Source of the DNA: Erythrobacter sp.
GTDB lineage: Bacteria; Pseudomonadota; Alphaproteobacteria; Sphingomonadales; Sphingomonadaceae
DNA length: 64,000 bases
Assembly (NCBI GenBank): GCA_027311945.1
Contig: DAICXZ010000018.1
Location: 1 to 64,000 of the forward strand
Reading direction: 5' to 3'
Part shown: positions 36,374-48,579 of the stretch, piece by piece
How the letters are laid out: each line of letters opens with the position of its first letter
Numbering within the stretch: position 1 is the first letter of the stretch
Position numbers and translations under genes: made by a program
The notes under the pieces: generated by a model
Seen by the model: only the letters and a program-made list of their open reading frames with translations
The model's database searches: none
Told to the model about the DNA's origin: nothing

Positions 36374-39241
36374 ATGAAAACTGTCTTCCGGCGCAGCCTG
36401 CCGTTCGCTTTTCTCGCCCCCTTCGCGCTCGCCGCCAGCGCCACGCTCGCGCAGACCGCCCCGCCGACCGCCGCCACGACGAGCAGCGACACCTCGCTCT
36501 CCGCGCTCGTCGACGAGGTGCAGATTCCCTACGAGCGCTTCACGCTCGAAAACGGGCTGACCACGCTGGTCCACACCGACCGCAAGGCGCCTATTGTCGG
36601 CGTCACCGTCTATTACCGCGTCGGCTCGCGGCACGAGCCGCGCGGGCGCACCGGTTTTGCCCACCTGTTCGAACACCTGATGTTCGGCGGCAGCGAGAAC
36701 GTCGAGAACTTCGATATCCCGCTCGAAGCGGCAGGCTCCACCTCCACCAATGGCTCGACTTGGTACGACCGCACCAACTACGTCGAAACTGTGCCCACCG
36801 GCGCGCTCGATCTGGCGCTGTTCATGGAGAGCGACCGCATGGGCTATCTGCTCGGCGCGGTCACGCAGGAGAAGCTCGATAACCAGCGCATGGTGGTCCA
36901 GAACGAGAAGCGACAGGGCGATAACCAGCCCTACGGCCTCGTCGACTACCTGATGGCCGATGGGATGCTTCCGGTCGGCCATCCCTATCGCCACGCCACC
37001 ATCGGCTCGATGGCCGATCTGGAAGCCGCCAGCCTCGCCGACGTGCAGAGCTGGTTCCGCGACAACTATGGCCCCAACAATGTGGTGCTGGTGCTGGCGG
37101 GCGATATCGATGCCGCCACCGCGCGCCCGATGGTCGAACGCTGGTTCGGCGACATTCCGCGCGGCCCCGAAGTGGCCGAGGCCGCCGGCGGGCCAGTGAC
37201 ACTCGCTGCCCCGGTTGAGCAGGTGGTGACCGATCAGGTTCCGGCGACGCAGATATACCGCACATGGACCGGTCCGGCGATGACCGACCCCGACGCGATC
37301 CCGCTCACCGTGGGAATGTATATTCTTGGCGGCCTTGCCTCCTCGCGGCTCGATAACGCGATGGTGCGCGGCGACGAGATCGCCACCTCGGTCTCGGCCT
37401 ATGCGTCAGGGTTCGAGAAGATGAGCCAGCTCGTCACCATGGTCGAGGTGAAGGACGGGGTCGACCGCGAAGAGGCCGAGGCCAAACTCGTGGCCGAGAC
37501 CGAGCGACTGATGAGCGAAGGCCCGACCGCCGACGAACTCGAACGCGCGAAGACGACGCTGATTGCCTCGACCGTGGGCGGGCTGGAGCGTGTCGGCGGG
37601 TTCGGCGGCAAGGGCATGGTGCTGGCCGAGGGCGAACTCTACACCGGCGATGCCGAGCATTACCGCAAGGAGCTGGAAGCGATTGCCGCGCTGACGCCTG
37701 CCCAGGTGCAGGGCGCACTGCAGCGCTGGCTCTCGCGCCCGGCCTATACGCTCTCGATCGTTCCGGGCGAGCGTACGCTCGATGGTGCGACCATGGGCGG
37801 CTGGGGCGATGAAGACCTTCACCCCGCGCCCGCGCCCGATGCCCGCGCGCCCTTCGAAGTCACACGCACCGCCCCGCCGCGCGAGGCCCCGCCCGTGCTG
37901 CCGGTGGGCGAACTGACCTTCCCCGAGGTCGAACATGCCACGCTCTCGAACGGGATCGAGGTCGTGCTCGCGCGCCGCGATGCGGTGCCAATGGTGACCA
38001 TGGCACTTACCTTCGCGGCAGGCTCGGTGGTCGATCCGGCCGAGGCGGCTGGCCGTCACAAGACGATGATGGACCTCCTCACCGAAGGCACCACCACACG
38101 CAGCGCGCTGGATATCGCCATCGCGCAGGAAGAGCTGGGCAGCTCGCTCAGCGCCGGTGCCGGCGTGGAAACTTCGCAGGTGACGCTGACCACGCTGGCC
38201 AGCAACCTTGCCCTGTCGGTGGAACTAATGGCCGATGTGACGCGCAATCCTGCCTTCCGCGCGGAGGATGTCGCCCGCGTGAAGGAACAACGGCTGGCCG
38301 AAATCGCGCAGGAACTCGCCTCCCCCGGCAGCCTTGCCAGCAAGGCCTTCATGCCGCTGATCTACGGGGAAGGGCATCCCTATGCCCGCGCCTCATCTTC
38401 GGGCGATCCGGCAGTGGTCGAGGCGCTGACGCCGGACGCGCTCAAGGCCGAGCATGACCGCTGGCTGCGCCCCGACCTTGCGCAGATCACCGTCGTCGGC
38501 GACGTGTCGATGGCCGAGCTGGTCGCCGCGCTCGAAGCCGGATTCGGCGACTGGCATGCCCCGGCCAGCGCCGCACCGACGCGCAACCTTGCCGCCCCCG
38601 CGCCTGCCCCGTATGCGCAGATCGTCGGGGTCGACCGTCCGAATTCGCCATCGAGCTACCTGATGCTCGGCCGTGTCACCCCGCTGGTGGGCGAGCCCAA
38701 CGGCATCGAGATCATTGAGACCGCGAACGAGGTGCTTGGCGGCGGGTTCCTTTCGCGCCTGATGGGCGACCTGCGCGAGACCAAGGGCTGGACCTATGGC
38801 ATCGGATCGAGCATCCCCGCCGCCACCGGCCAGCGCCGCTTCACCATCGCCACGCAGGTGCAGGCCGATCGAACGGGTGATTCGATCGTCGCCATCGTCG
38901 ACCAGCTGAAGGCCTTCCCGGCCACCGCGCCCGTCGACCCGGTCGAACTGCAACGCGTAACCGACGGCAACGTGCGCGGTCTGCCCAACCGCTTCGAGAC
39001 CAATGGGCAGGTTCTCGGCGCACTGGTCAGCAACCGCATTTTCGGCCGTGACATCCGCTATCAGGCGCAGCTGCCCGATATCTATCGCGCCATGGACGCA
39101 GGTGCACTCAACGCCGCCGCCGAGGACTACCTCACGCCCGACAACCTCACCATCGTGGTCGTGGGCGACCGCGAGACCGTTGCGCCGCAGCTCGAACAGC
39201 TCGGCATGGACGTGATCTGGCTCGACGCCGACGCGCTCTAA
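36374..39241 (+). CDS. Periplasmic M16 zinc metallopeptidase (pitrilysin family, two-module)
   Basis: This 955-residue peptidase has a signal peptide (MKTVFRRSLPFAFLAPFALA, cleaved after 'TLAQ') and so acts in the periplasm. The inverted zinc motif H97-L-F-E-H101 lies in 'GFAHLFEHLMFGG' in the first M16 module. The second module (about 520-955) lacks a HxxEH motif, as is usual for the partner half. Repeated 'WGDIP'- and 'GLASSRLDNAMV'-type segments match M16C domains. No ribosome site is visible before the ATG at 36374. It shares its strand with a small gene 18 bases downstream. Confidence 0.92.
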   Translation: MKTVFRRSLPFAFLAPFALAASATLAQTAPPTAATTSSDTSLSALVDEVQIPYERFTLENGLTTLVHTDRKAPIVGVTVYYRVGSRHEPRGRTGFAHLFEHLMFGGSENVENFDIPLEAAGSTSTNGSTWYDRTNYVETVPTGALDLALFMESDRMGYLLGAVTQEKLDNQRMVVQNEKRQGDNQPYGLVDYLMADGMLPVGHPYRHATIGSMADLEAASLADVQSWFRDNYGPNNVVLVLAGDIDAATARPMVERWFGDIPRGPEVAEAAGGPVTLAAPVEQVVTDQVPATQIYRTWTGPAMTDPDAIPLTVGMYILGGLASSRLDNAMVRGDEIATSVSAYASGFEKMSQLVTMVEVKDGVDREEAEAKLVAETERLMSEGPTADELERAKTTLIASTVGGLERVGGFGGKGMVLAEGELYTGDAEHYRKELEAIAALTPAQVQGALQRWLSRPAYTLSIVPGERTLDGATMGGWGDEDLHPAPAPDARAPFEVTRTAPPREAPPVLPVGELTFPEVEHATLSNGIEVVLARRDAVPMVTMALTFAAGSVVDPAEAAGRHKTMMDLLTEGTTTRSALDIAIAQEELGSSLSAGAGVETSQVTLTTLASNLALSVELMADVTRNPAFRAEDVARVKEQRLAEIAQELASPGSLASKAFMPLIYGEGHPYARASSSGDPAVVEALTPDALKAEHDRWLRPDLAQITVVGDVSMAELVAALEAGFGDWHAPASAAPTRNLAAPAPAPYAQIVGVDRPNSPSSYLMLGRVTPLVGEPNGIEIIETANEVLGGGFLSRLMGDLRETKGWTYGIGSSIPAATGQRRFTIATQVQADRTGDSIVAIVDQLKAFPATAPVDPVELQRVTDGNVRGLPNRFETNGQVLGALVSNRIFGRDIRYQAQLPDIYRAMDAGALNAAAEDYLTPDNLTIVVVGDRETVAPQLEQLGMDVIWLDADAL

Positions 39242-39259
39242 ACACAAGGACCACAGGCA

Positions 39260-39565
39260 ATGTCAGTAGCCGGAACTTACGAATTCGCCGTGAGCACCCC
39301 GATGGGCGCGCAGTCGGGCACCATGACCGTGGTGCCCGATGCCAGCGGCACGGCCTTCACCGGCGTAATCGACGGCTCGCTCGGCCATATCGAGGTGGAA
39401 GACGGCGCCATCCTAGGCGACACGCTCAGCTGGTCGATGCGCATGTCCTCGCCGATGCCAATGGGCCTCGATTGCGAAGCCGTGGTGAGCGGCGATAGCG
39501 TGGAAGGCACCGTGCGCGCCGGGATTTTCGGCACGATGTCGCTGACCGGGCGAAAGATCGCCTGA
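39260..39565 (+). CDS. Small conserved-looking protein of unknown function
   Basis: This is a 101-residue protein without signal or membrane helix. The sequence alternates in a way that suggests a small all-beta barrel ('GTYEFAVSTPMGAQSGTMTV', 'FTGVIDGSLGHIEVEDGAIL', 'GTVRAGIFGTMSLTGRKIA'). I do not recognise the family. It has AAGGA before the ATG and follows the M16 peptidase by 18 bases, so the two are probably co-transcribed. It is convergent with trmL, seven bases away. Confidence 0.75.
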   Translation: MSVAGTYEFAVSTPMGAQSGTMTVVPDASGTAFTGVIDGSLGHIEVEDGAILGDTLSWSMRMSSPMPMGLDCEAVVSGDSVEGTVRAGIFGTMSLTGRKIA

Positions 39566-39572
39566 GCCGCGC

Positions 39573-40034
39573 TCAGCCGGTGAACTGCGCGCGCACGGCC
39601 TGATAGGCAGCGGCAGTAACGGTGTTCGCCAGATTGAGCGAGCGCACCTTGTCGCTGCGCATCGGCAGGTTCACCATCTGCGCCCGGTGCGCGGCGACGA
39701 TCTGCTCCGGTAATCCCTTGGTTTCGCAGCCGAACACCAGATAGGCATCGTCGGGATAGGCCGGCTCGTAGAAGCTGCGCTGCGCATATTCCTCGAACAG
39801 GTAGAGCTGGTCATCGCGCGGCGTGCGCTGGGCCAGGAAGGCATCCCAACTGGCGAACTCCGCCAGCCGGATATGCTGCCAATAGTCGAGCCCCGCCCGC
39901 TTAAGCCGCGTATCGGTGATGGTGAAGCCGAGCGGATGGATCAGCACCAGTTCGATATCGAGCGCCACGCAGGTGCGCCCGACCGCGCCGGTGTTGCCGG
40001 GGATCTCCGGGTGAACGAGAACGATAGAGGTCAT
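39573..40034 (-). CDS. trmL: tRNA (cytidine/uridine-34 2'-O)-methyltransferase TrmL
   Basis: This SPOUT-class enzyme methylates the 2'-oxygen of the wobble base in tRNA-Leu isoacceptors. The 153 residues start with 'VLVHPEIPGNTGAVGRTCVA' and have the SAM-binding knot signatures 'LVFGCETKGLPEQIV' and 'SLNLANTVTAAAYQAVR'. It is normal length and complete. It is the first downstream neighbour of gatB on this strand (22 bases), perhaps in the same transcript. Confidence 0.93.
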   Translation of the reverse strand: MTSIVLVHPEIPGNTGAVGRTCVALDIELVLIHPLGFTITDTRLKRAGLDYWQHIRLAEFASWDAFLAQRTPRDDQLYLFEEYAQRSFYEPAYPDDAYLVFGCETKGLPEQIVAAHRAQMVNLPMRSDKVRSLNLANTVTAAAYQAVRAQFTG

Positions 40035-40056
40035 TGGCTGACCGGCCCGCCCTCGC

Positions 40057-41556
<1,500 letters not shown>

Positions 41557-41557
41557 C

Positions 41558-43042
<1,485 letters not shown>

Positions 43043-43050
43043 ACAATTCT

Positions 43051-43141
43051 CCGCTCGTGCTGAGCTTGTCGAAGCACTGCTTTTCTTTGAACGCAGCGCT
43101 GGAAGAAGAAAGACAGCCCTTCGACAAGCTCAGGGTGAGCG
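43051..43141. repeat. Palindromic element A, copy 1 (between gatC and gatA)
   Basis: The left arm has CTGAGCTTGTCGAAG and the right arm CCTTCGACAAGCTCAG, about 45 bases apart. The inner flanks (CTGCTTTTCTTT and AAGAAAGACAG) also roughly pair, so the whole can form one long hairpin of about 90 bases. Four such copies occur in the window. Confidence 0.85.
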
Positions 43142-43165
43142 AGGAAGGGTTGCGGGGATAAAAGA

Positions 43166-43468
43166 TCACTCGATCACCTTGGGTACACCGAAAAAGCCGT
43201 GCTCCGCCACCGGCGCATTGGCCAGCACCTCGGCCTGCTTGCCGCCGCCGGTGAGCGGATCGGCGTCGATCACGTCATCGCGCAGGCGCAGCTTTTGTTC
43301 GATCACGGCGGTCATCGGTTCGACCGAGGAGGTATCGACCTCGCTCAGTTGCTCGACAAAGCCGAGGATCGCGTTGAATTCGGGCACGAAGTGGTCGAGG
43401 TCACCCTCGTCCACCTTGATGCGGGCAAGCGAGGCGATTTTCGCCACCTGTTCACGGGTTACGGACAT
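43166..43468 (-). CDS. gatC: Asp-tRNA(Asn)/Glu-tRNA(Gln) amidotransferase subunit C
   Basis: GatC is the small subunit that wraps around GatA and GatB and stabilises the complex. The 100-residue protein opens with '[19 protein letters not shown]', then '[20 protein letters not shown]' and '[20 protein letters not shown]', all typical. It ends with a divergent FGVPKVIE tail, as in most family members. It is first in the gatCAB order, with the palindromic element A copy 1 before gatA. Confidence 0.95.
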   Translation of the reverse strand: MSVTREQVAKIASLARIKVDEGDLDHFVPEFNAILGFVEQLSEVDTSSVEPMTAVIEQKLRLRDDVIDADPLTGGGKQAEVLANAPVAEHGFFGVPKVIE

Positions 43469-43515
43469 GAGGCTGCGTTAGCGCCGGGGCGCGGCGGCTT
43501 CAAGCGGGCGCAGCG

Positions 43516-45210
43516 CTATTTGAACGGCGCACCGACCGGCTTGCCGTCAATATAGACCCGGCGGACCGTCTCCTCGCGCAGTTCCACGGAGCCGTCAGCG
43601 GCGGACGGCGGGTCTACGGCAGGCTCGTCGATACCTGTCAGCGAGGCGAAGATCTGCTCCAGCGCGCCGCTTTCGGTCATGGCCAGGTGCCCCACATCGC
43701 GCCCGTCAATGAGAATGAAACGGCGCCGGCCATCGGGCATCGCTTCCAGCTCGAGCACCCGGCACGTTGCGCGGCAACGCCAGCCTTCCTGACGCAGCAG
43801 CACCGCGAATGCGTCCTGCGCAGGCTTGTCCTCGGGCACCCCGAGCAAATTGGCGCGGCGCTCCTCCGCCGTGGCGGCAGCGAATTCGTACGGGCGCTCT
43901 TTCATCGCTGCGGCCTCCGCGGCCAGCCTCGCGACTTCGCCCTCGCCCCTGGCCAGCTTCGCCAGCATCGCACGCCCGGCATCTCCGAAATCCCAGCGCA
44001 GCGCCGCAAAGTCGAAGTCCTCCGCCGTAACCTCACCTGCCTCCAACCGCGCCACCTGATTACGCGCCGACACCGCACCAAAATCCCACAAGGGCAGCGC
44101 CAGCACCAGCGCCACCACACAAACGCCCGCCGCAAGGTGGAGGTTGGCATCGCGCATCCTTGCGCACCACATAGTCTTGCGGCCGCGCACCAGCGCCACC
44201 CAACAGGCAAGGCCATAGGCGCAGGCCACCGAGACCGCGATCAGCCCCCAGATGCGCTCCGGCGAAAGGCCATGCTGGTCGATGCGGACACCCAGCGAGA
44301 TCGCCGCGAACACCGACAGCGGCAGGATCAGCCCAGCCAGCACCGCCGCCGCGATCTGCATGATCCGGCTTTGCGAGCGCTCCTCGTCCGAATCGCGGAT
44401 AATCGCATTGGCGAGGATGAACGCTCCGGCAGCACAAGTGAGCAGGATCGGAGTCGCCGAATCGGTCGCCTCCCATAGCGCCTTGCCGCCCGAGGCCAGC
44501 AGGATCACGAGGAACACCAACAGGGCCGCCGCAAAGGGCACGGCGAGGATCGCGAAGACCAGCATCACCACCTTTTGCAGCGCACCGATCACCTTGAGGT
44601 TGTTGCGAATCACCCCGAGGCCAGCGCCGAACGCGCCGCCCGACCAAGCGAGGCCGAACGAGTCCTCCCGCATCAGGTCGCCGATGGCGTCGATCCCGAC
44701 GAGGCCGAACAGCCCGTCAAGCAGCAGCAGCGCCAGCCACGAGAGGCCGACAAAGGCCAAGGCCCCGCCCCCACTGACCGCATCGGACCAGACGTGGAAA
44801 TGCGTTGCGCGATAGTCGGTCGCCAACCGTGTGCGGTGGAAGCCCGCCTGGAACAACGGCAGCGCCAGCAGCGAGAAGAACACCCCGGCGGCAAAGGCAA
44901 ATTCGCTGCCCGCGCGGTGCCCCTCGGCGACGCCCACCTGCCAGGCGATGCCGCCCATCACAAGGCCGAGCAGCGCGGAGAAGATCAGCGGCTCGGCCAG
45001 CTTTCGCTCGCGCAGGGTAAAGCCGGCGGCGAGCGCGAAGAAAACGATCAGCGCCGCCAGCCCAGCCGATACCGGATCGTTGCCTGAGAAATCACCTGCA
45101 ACGAGATGAACCAGCAGTCCGGCAACAGCACCAAGCCCGGCAAGCAGCCACGGCCGCGCAGGCCAATCTTCGATCAGATCGGGCTCAGCGTGAGGGGCTG
45201 CGTCGTCCAT
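43516..45210 (-). CDS. DUF4153-family polytopic membrane protein
   Basis: This 564-residue protein has about 10-11 membrane helices between residues 22 and 395, in the DUF4153 pattern, then a soluble C-terminal part of about 165 residues ('RVLELEAMPDGRRRFILIDG'). The function of DUF4153 proteins is unknown. The cytoplasmic or periplasmic tail is rich in Ala/Glu. Neighbours (gatC downstream, FKBP upstream) do not point to a role. It is 47 bases from gatC, with its start 24 bases from the FKBP stop. Confidence 0.78.
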   Translation of the reverse strand: MDDAAPHAEPDLIEDWPARPWLLAGLGAVAGLLVHLVAGDFSGNDPVSAGLAALIVFFALAAGFTLRERKLAEPLIFSALLGLVMGGIAWQVGVAEGHRAGSEFAFAAGVFFSLLALPLFQAGFHRTRLATDYRATHFHVWSDAVSGGGALAFVGLSWLALLLLDGLFGLVGIDAIGDLMREDSFGLAWSGGAFGAGLGVIRNNLKVIGALQKVVMLVFAILAVPFAAALLVFLVILLASGGKALWEATDSATPILLTCAAGAFILANAIIRDSDEERSQSRIMQIAAAVLAGLILPLSVFAAISLGVRIDQHGLSPERIWGLIAVSVACAYGLACWVALVRGRKTMWCARMRDANLHLAAGVCVVALVLALPLWDFGAVSARNQVARLEAGEVTAEDFDFAALRWDFGDAGRAMLAKLARGEGEVARLAAEAAAMKERPYEFAAATAEERRANLLGVPEDKPAQDAFAVLLRQEGWRCRATCRVLELEAMPDGRRRFILIDGRDVGHLAMTESGALEQIFASLTGIDEPAVDPPSAADGSVELREETVRRVYIDGKPVGAPFK

Positions 45211-45234
45211 CCGGCTCGCCTCCCGGCCTTACGC

Positions 45235-45810
45235 TTATTGCGGGGCACCCTGCGGCGCGGGCATCGCGCCCTCAGGCCCGGCCGACGGCATCTGCTGCTG
45301 CATCGCCTGCATCATGCGGTTGTAACGCGCCTCGGCCTCTTCACGGGTCATGAAGTCGACCATCTCGACATCGAACACGAGGTCCGCATTCGGCGGGATC
45401 GGTGCGCCCGGAGGCGGCGATGCGCCATAGGCCATGTCAGACGGGATCTCGACCGTGTACTTGCCGCCCTTCTGCATCTGCACCATCGCATCGCGGAAGC
45501 CGGGAATCACCTGATCCAGCGCCATCGGCGCGCCATCGGGCAGGATGCCGGGAACCGGCCAGGCAGCAGGCTGCGACTGGTCGAACACGGTGCCATCGGC
45601 CAGCTTGCCGGTATATTTCACGAAGACCACATCGGTCGGCCCGGGGCTCTCGCCGCTGCCCTCGGTCACCGTTTCGATAGAAACGCCAGCGGGCATGGCG
45701 GCCCAGGCCACGCCTGCGCCCAGCGCAACGGCGGCGACCACGCCGAGCCAGAGCTTGGTCAGCGAGCCCTTGGCAATCGGCTGCAACGGAACGCGGGTGA
45801 CTTCGGTCAT
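45235..45810 (-). CDS. FKBP-type peptidyl-prolyl cis-trans isomerase, membrane-anchored
   Basis: This isomerase accelerates folding at proline bonds in the periplasm. The 191 residues start with a basic segment and one membrane anchor ('LWLGVVAAVALGAGVAWAA', about 20-38). The FKBP domain (about 50-155) has 'VFVKYTGKLADGTVFDQSQP', 'VIPGFRDAMVQMQKGGKYTV' and 'MAYGASPPPGAPIPPNADLV'. A Met/Gln/Pro-rich tail follows. It reads away from the rpsU terminator. Confidence 0.92.
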   Translation of the reverse strand: MTEVTRVPLQPIAKGSLTKLWLGVVAAVALGAGVAWAAMPAGVSIETVTEGSGESPGPTDVVFVKYTGKLADGTVFDQSQPAAWPVPGILPDGAPMALDQVIPGFRDAMVQMQKGGKYTVEIPSDMAYGASPPPGAPIPPNADLVFDVEMVDFMTREEAEARYNRMMQAMQQQMPSAGPEGAMPAPQGAPQ

Positions 45811-45825
45811 GAATCGGGTGTCCTC

Positions 45826-45866
45826 AAAAGCAAAAGGGCGCGGAGGTTCAGCTCCACGCCCCTTTG
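45826..45866 (-). terminator. Intrinsic terminator of rpsU
   Basis: AAAGGGCGCGGAG pairs (one bulge, one wobble) with CTCCACGCCCCTTT around GTTCAG. On the minus strand, after the stem, the transcript reads into TTTTGCTTTTG. It separates rpsU from the FKBP gene. Confidence 0.8.
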
Positions 45867-45901
45867 GCCCAGCGGGCCGTGCTGTTCAAGCGATCTTGCG
45901 C

Positions 45902-46108
45902 TTAGCGCGAACCGTCACGCTCGGTACGCTTGCGCTCCATCTTGCGGGCGCGGCGCACGGCGGCGGCCTTTTCGCGGGCGCGCTTCTCACTCGGCTTTTC
46001 GTAGTGGCGACGCAGCTTCATTTCGCGATAAACACCTTCCCGCTGAAGCTTCTTCTTCAGGGCACGAAGGGCCTGTTCGACGTTGTTATCGCGGACGACG
46101 ATCTGCAT
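45902..46108 (-). CDS. rpsU: 30S ribosomal protein S21
   Basis: S21 is a small basic protein of the 30S platform that helps initiation. The 68 residues start '[20 protein letters not shown]' and continue '[20 protein letters not shown]' with a very basic tail, exactly as in alphaproteobacteria. The ATG at 46108 is the family start; longer in-frame versions add unrelated residues. It is monocistronic, with its own terminator. Confidence 0.97.
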   Translation of the reverse strand: MQIVVRDNNVEQALRALKKKLQREGVYREMKLRRHYEKPSEKRAREKAAAVRRARKMERKRTERDGSR

Positions 46109-46361
46109 AAATCTGAACCACCTTACAAAAAACGTTTCAACACAAGCGCCGCCCCGCGAAGCGAAAGGCGCGGGCGACACCAGTCAGAAAACCCAATGAA
46201 ATGAGTGCCGAATCCTTACGGAGTCGGCTTTCTGGCGCGGCCACTAATCCAAAATGGGGGGCTTGGCAAGGATTCGCTCCGGTATTCGCACCGGGATGCT
46301 CTTGGCCACTTTGCGCGCACGGCGGGATGACGCGGGGGCGATCTGTCGCTAAGGGCATGCG

Positions 46362-46784
46362 ATGATCTCCACCCCTCCGCCGCTCTATGCCTCGCTGTCG
46401 GTAGCCCTCGGCGGCGGCATCGGCGCGTTGCTGCGTTATCAGATGGGCCGCGCCCTTACCCATCTGGCCGGGCCGCAGACGATGCTCGGTTTCCCATGGG
46501 CCACGCTGATGGTCAATGTCATCGGCAGCCTCGCCATGGGCGTGCTGGCCGGATGGCTGGCCCGCCACGGGCCCGACCTGCGCGACGGCGGGGAACAGGT
46601 GCGGCTGCTGGTCGGCGTCGGCCTGCTCGGAGGGTTCACCACGTTCAGCTCGTTCAGCCTCGAGATGATGCTGCTGATGGACCGGGGCGACAATACGCTC
46701 GCCTTCGTCTACGGCTCGGTCTCGATTATGGCAGGGCTGGCGGGACTTTATATAGGCCTTATTGTAATGCGGTTGTTCGGATGA
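46362..46784 (+). CDS. crcB: Fluoride channel CrcB/Fluc
   Basis: CrcB forms a dual-topology dimer that exports fluoride. The 140 residues hold four membrane helices with 'GGGIGALLRYQMGR', 'GFPWATLMVNVIGSLAMGVL' (conserved Asn) and the Na+/F- site 'GLLGGFTTFSSFSLE'. AAGGG lies seven bases before ATG. No fluoride riboswitch fold was recognised upstream, so regulation by fluoride is not evident. Its TGA overlaps the rluC ATG. Confidence 0.94.
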   Translation: MISTPPPLYASLSVALGGGIGALLRYQMGRALTHLAGPQTMLGFPWATLMVNVIGSLAMGVLAGWLARHGPDLRDGGEQVRLLVGVGLLGGFTTFSSFSLEMMLLMDRGDNTLAFVYGSVSIMAGLAGLYIGLIVMRLFG

Positions 46785-47929
46785 GTACGAGTCAGTCGGC
46801 GGACAATGTCCGCCAGTTTACCATTGCCGAGGATGATGACGGCGTCCGGCTTGACCGCTGGTTCAAGCGGCACCTGCCGCAGGTCGGCTTCGGCACCGTT
46901 TCGCGCTGGGCGCGCACGGGCCAGCTGCGCGTCGACGGCAAACGCGCCAAGCCCGAGAATCGCCTCGCCAAGGGGCAGGTGCTGCGCGTGCCGCCGGGCG
47001 GCGAGGATGCCCCGCGCACCCAGCGCCAGAAGCGCGAGCTGAGCGAGACCGAACGCCACGCGGCCGAGGACATGCTCATCCACCGCAGCAAGTCCGCGCT
47101 GGTGCTGAATAAGCCGCCGGGCCTCGCCACGCAGGGCGGCACCAAGACCCACCACCACGTCGACGGCCTGCTCGATGCCTATATCGAGGGCGAGCAGCCC
47201 CGCCCGCGCCTCGTCCACCGGCTCGACAAGGATACCTCCGGCGTCCTGCTGGTGGCGCGCACTCCGGGAAGCGCGGCGTTTTTCTCCAAGCGGTTCTCGG
47301 GCCGCAGCGCGAAGAAGATCTACTGGGCGCTGGTGGTCGGCGTGCCCGAGGTGTTCGAGGGCACGATCGAGGCCCCGCTCGCCAAGCAGCCCGGCTCGGG
47401 CGGCGAGAAGATGCACATCGACGAGGAGAACGGCCAGCCCGCGAAGACCGTCTACCGCGTGGTCGAACGCGCGGGCAACGCGGCGGCCTGGGTCGAGCTG
47501 CAGCCCTTCACCGGGCGCACCCACCAGCTGCGCGTGCACATGGCGGCGATCGGCCACCCGATCGTGGGCGATGGCAAGTATGGCGGGCAGGATGCGTTCC
47601 TCACCGGTAGCGTAAGCCGCAAGATGCACCTGCACGCGCGCCGCCTGATTATCGACGCTCCCGGCGGCGAGAAGCTCGATGTGACGGCCGATCTGCCCGA
47701 GCACTTCGCCGCCTCGATGGAGCAACTGGGCTTCGACATGTCGCTGAGCGAGGCCGCGCCGGTCGCCGCGCCACCGCCCGAGCGGACCGCTGCGGAAAAG
47801 AAGCAGGCCGCGCGCCAGCATGCCAAGCAATATCGCAAGGCGCGCAAGGGCGAGCGGCGCGGGCGCCGCTCCGCGCCGGTGGGCAAACCGGGCGCCAAGC
47901 CCGCGCCGAAGGGGCGTCCGAAGCGATGA
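46781..47929 (+). CDS. rluC: Ribosomal large-subunit pseudouridine synthase RluC-like
   Basis: This enzyme isomerises specific uridines of 23S rRNA (positions 955/2504/2580 in E. coli RluC; exact sites here are unproven). The 382 residues begin with an S4 RNA-binding domain (about 15-80), then the synthase domain with the catalytic 'LVHRLDKDTSG' (D149) and 'FTGRTHQLRVHMAAIGHPIV'. A Lys/Arg/Ala-rich tail (about 325-382) is an unusual extension that may bind RNA. The start overlaps crcB as ATGA. Confidence 0.92.
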   Translation: MSTSQSADNVRQFTIAEDDDGVRLDRWFKRHLPQVGFGTVSRWARTGQLRVDGKRAKPENRLAKGQVLRVPPGGEDAPRTQRQKRELSETERHAAEDMLIHRSKSALVLNKPPGLATQGGTKTHHHVDGLLDAYIEGEQPRPRLVHRLDKDTSGVLLVARTPGSAAFFSKRFSGRSAKKIYWALVVGVPEVFEGTIEAPLAKQPGSGGEKMHIDEENGQPAKTVYRVVERAGNAAAWVELQPFTGRTHQLRVHMAAIGHPIVGDGKYGGQDAFLTGSVSRKMHLHARRLIIDAPGGEKLDVTADLPEHFAASMEQLGFDMSLSEAAPVAAPPPERTAAEKKQAARQHAKQYRKARKGERRGRRSAPVGKPGAKPAPKGRPKR

Positions 47930-48579
47930 CCGTCCGCCTTGCCGTGTTCGATTGCGACGGCACCCTCGCCGACGGACAGGCGGGCGTCGTGCGCGCAATG
48001 GACATTGCCTTTGCCGAACAGGGGCTTGCCGCCCCCGATCACCACACGGTGCGCCGGATCGTCGGGCTGAGCCTGCCGCAGGCGATGCGCGAACTCGCCC
48101 CGCAGGCCGATGATGACGCCGTGCGCGACCTCGTCGACAGCTACAAGGCCGCCTTTCGCGCCATGCGCGAGGATGGCTCGCTCAAGGAGCCGCTCTACAA
48201 CGGCATTCCCGAACTGCTCCAGCGGCTCCACACGAAGGGCTGGAAGCTGGGCGTTGCCACCGGCAAATCCGACCGGGGGCTTGCCAGCACGCTTGCCGCC
48301 AACGGCCTTGCCCACCTGTTCGGCCCGCTTCACACCGCCGACCGTCATCCGTCGAAGCCCAACCCCGCGATGTTGCAGGCCGCGATGGACGACTGCCTCG
48401 CCGCGCCGGAAAACACCGTGATGATCGGCGATACGGTGTACGACATCGTGATGGCGCGCTCGGTGCAGGTGCGCGCCATCGGGGTCGACTGGGGCTATCA
48501 CGAGGCCGACGAACTGCGCAACGCAGGCGCCGAAGCCGTGGCCTCCACCATGGCCGAACTGGAAGAGATGATCGGATGA
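47926..48579 (+). CDS. HAD-IA hydrolase (phosphoglycolate phosphatase-like)
   Basis: This phosphatase of the HAD superfamily has the nucleophile motif 'FDCDGTLADG' (D8/D10), 'LGVATGKSD' (motif II) and 'MIGDTVYDIVMARS' (motif IV). A four-helix cap (about 15-85) marks subclass IA. The 217-residue size fits phosphoglycolate phosphatase/GPH-like enzymes. Its substrate is not fixed by sequence. It overlaps rluC and the next small gene as ATGA. Confidence 0.9.
   Translation: MTVRLAVFDCDGTLADGQAGVVRAMDIAFAEQGLAAPDHHTVRRIVGLSLPQAMRELAPQADDDAVRDLVDSYKAAFRAMREDGSLKEPLYNGIPELLQRLHTKGWKLGVATGKSDRGLASTLAANGLAHLFGPLHTADRHPSKPNPAMLQAAMDDCLAAPENTVMIGDTVYDIVMARSVQVRAIGVDWGYHEADELRNAGAEAVASTMAELEEMIG

Noticed and set aside
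46200-46361. Possible fluoride riboswitch before crcB
   Set aside because: No match to the conserved pseudoknot segments could be found by eye; only a GC-rich leader is seen.
46748-47998. Minus-strand frame opposite rluC
   Set aside because: Low-complexity Arg/Ala/Gly translation of the complement; rluC has all catalytic motifs.
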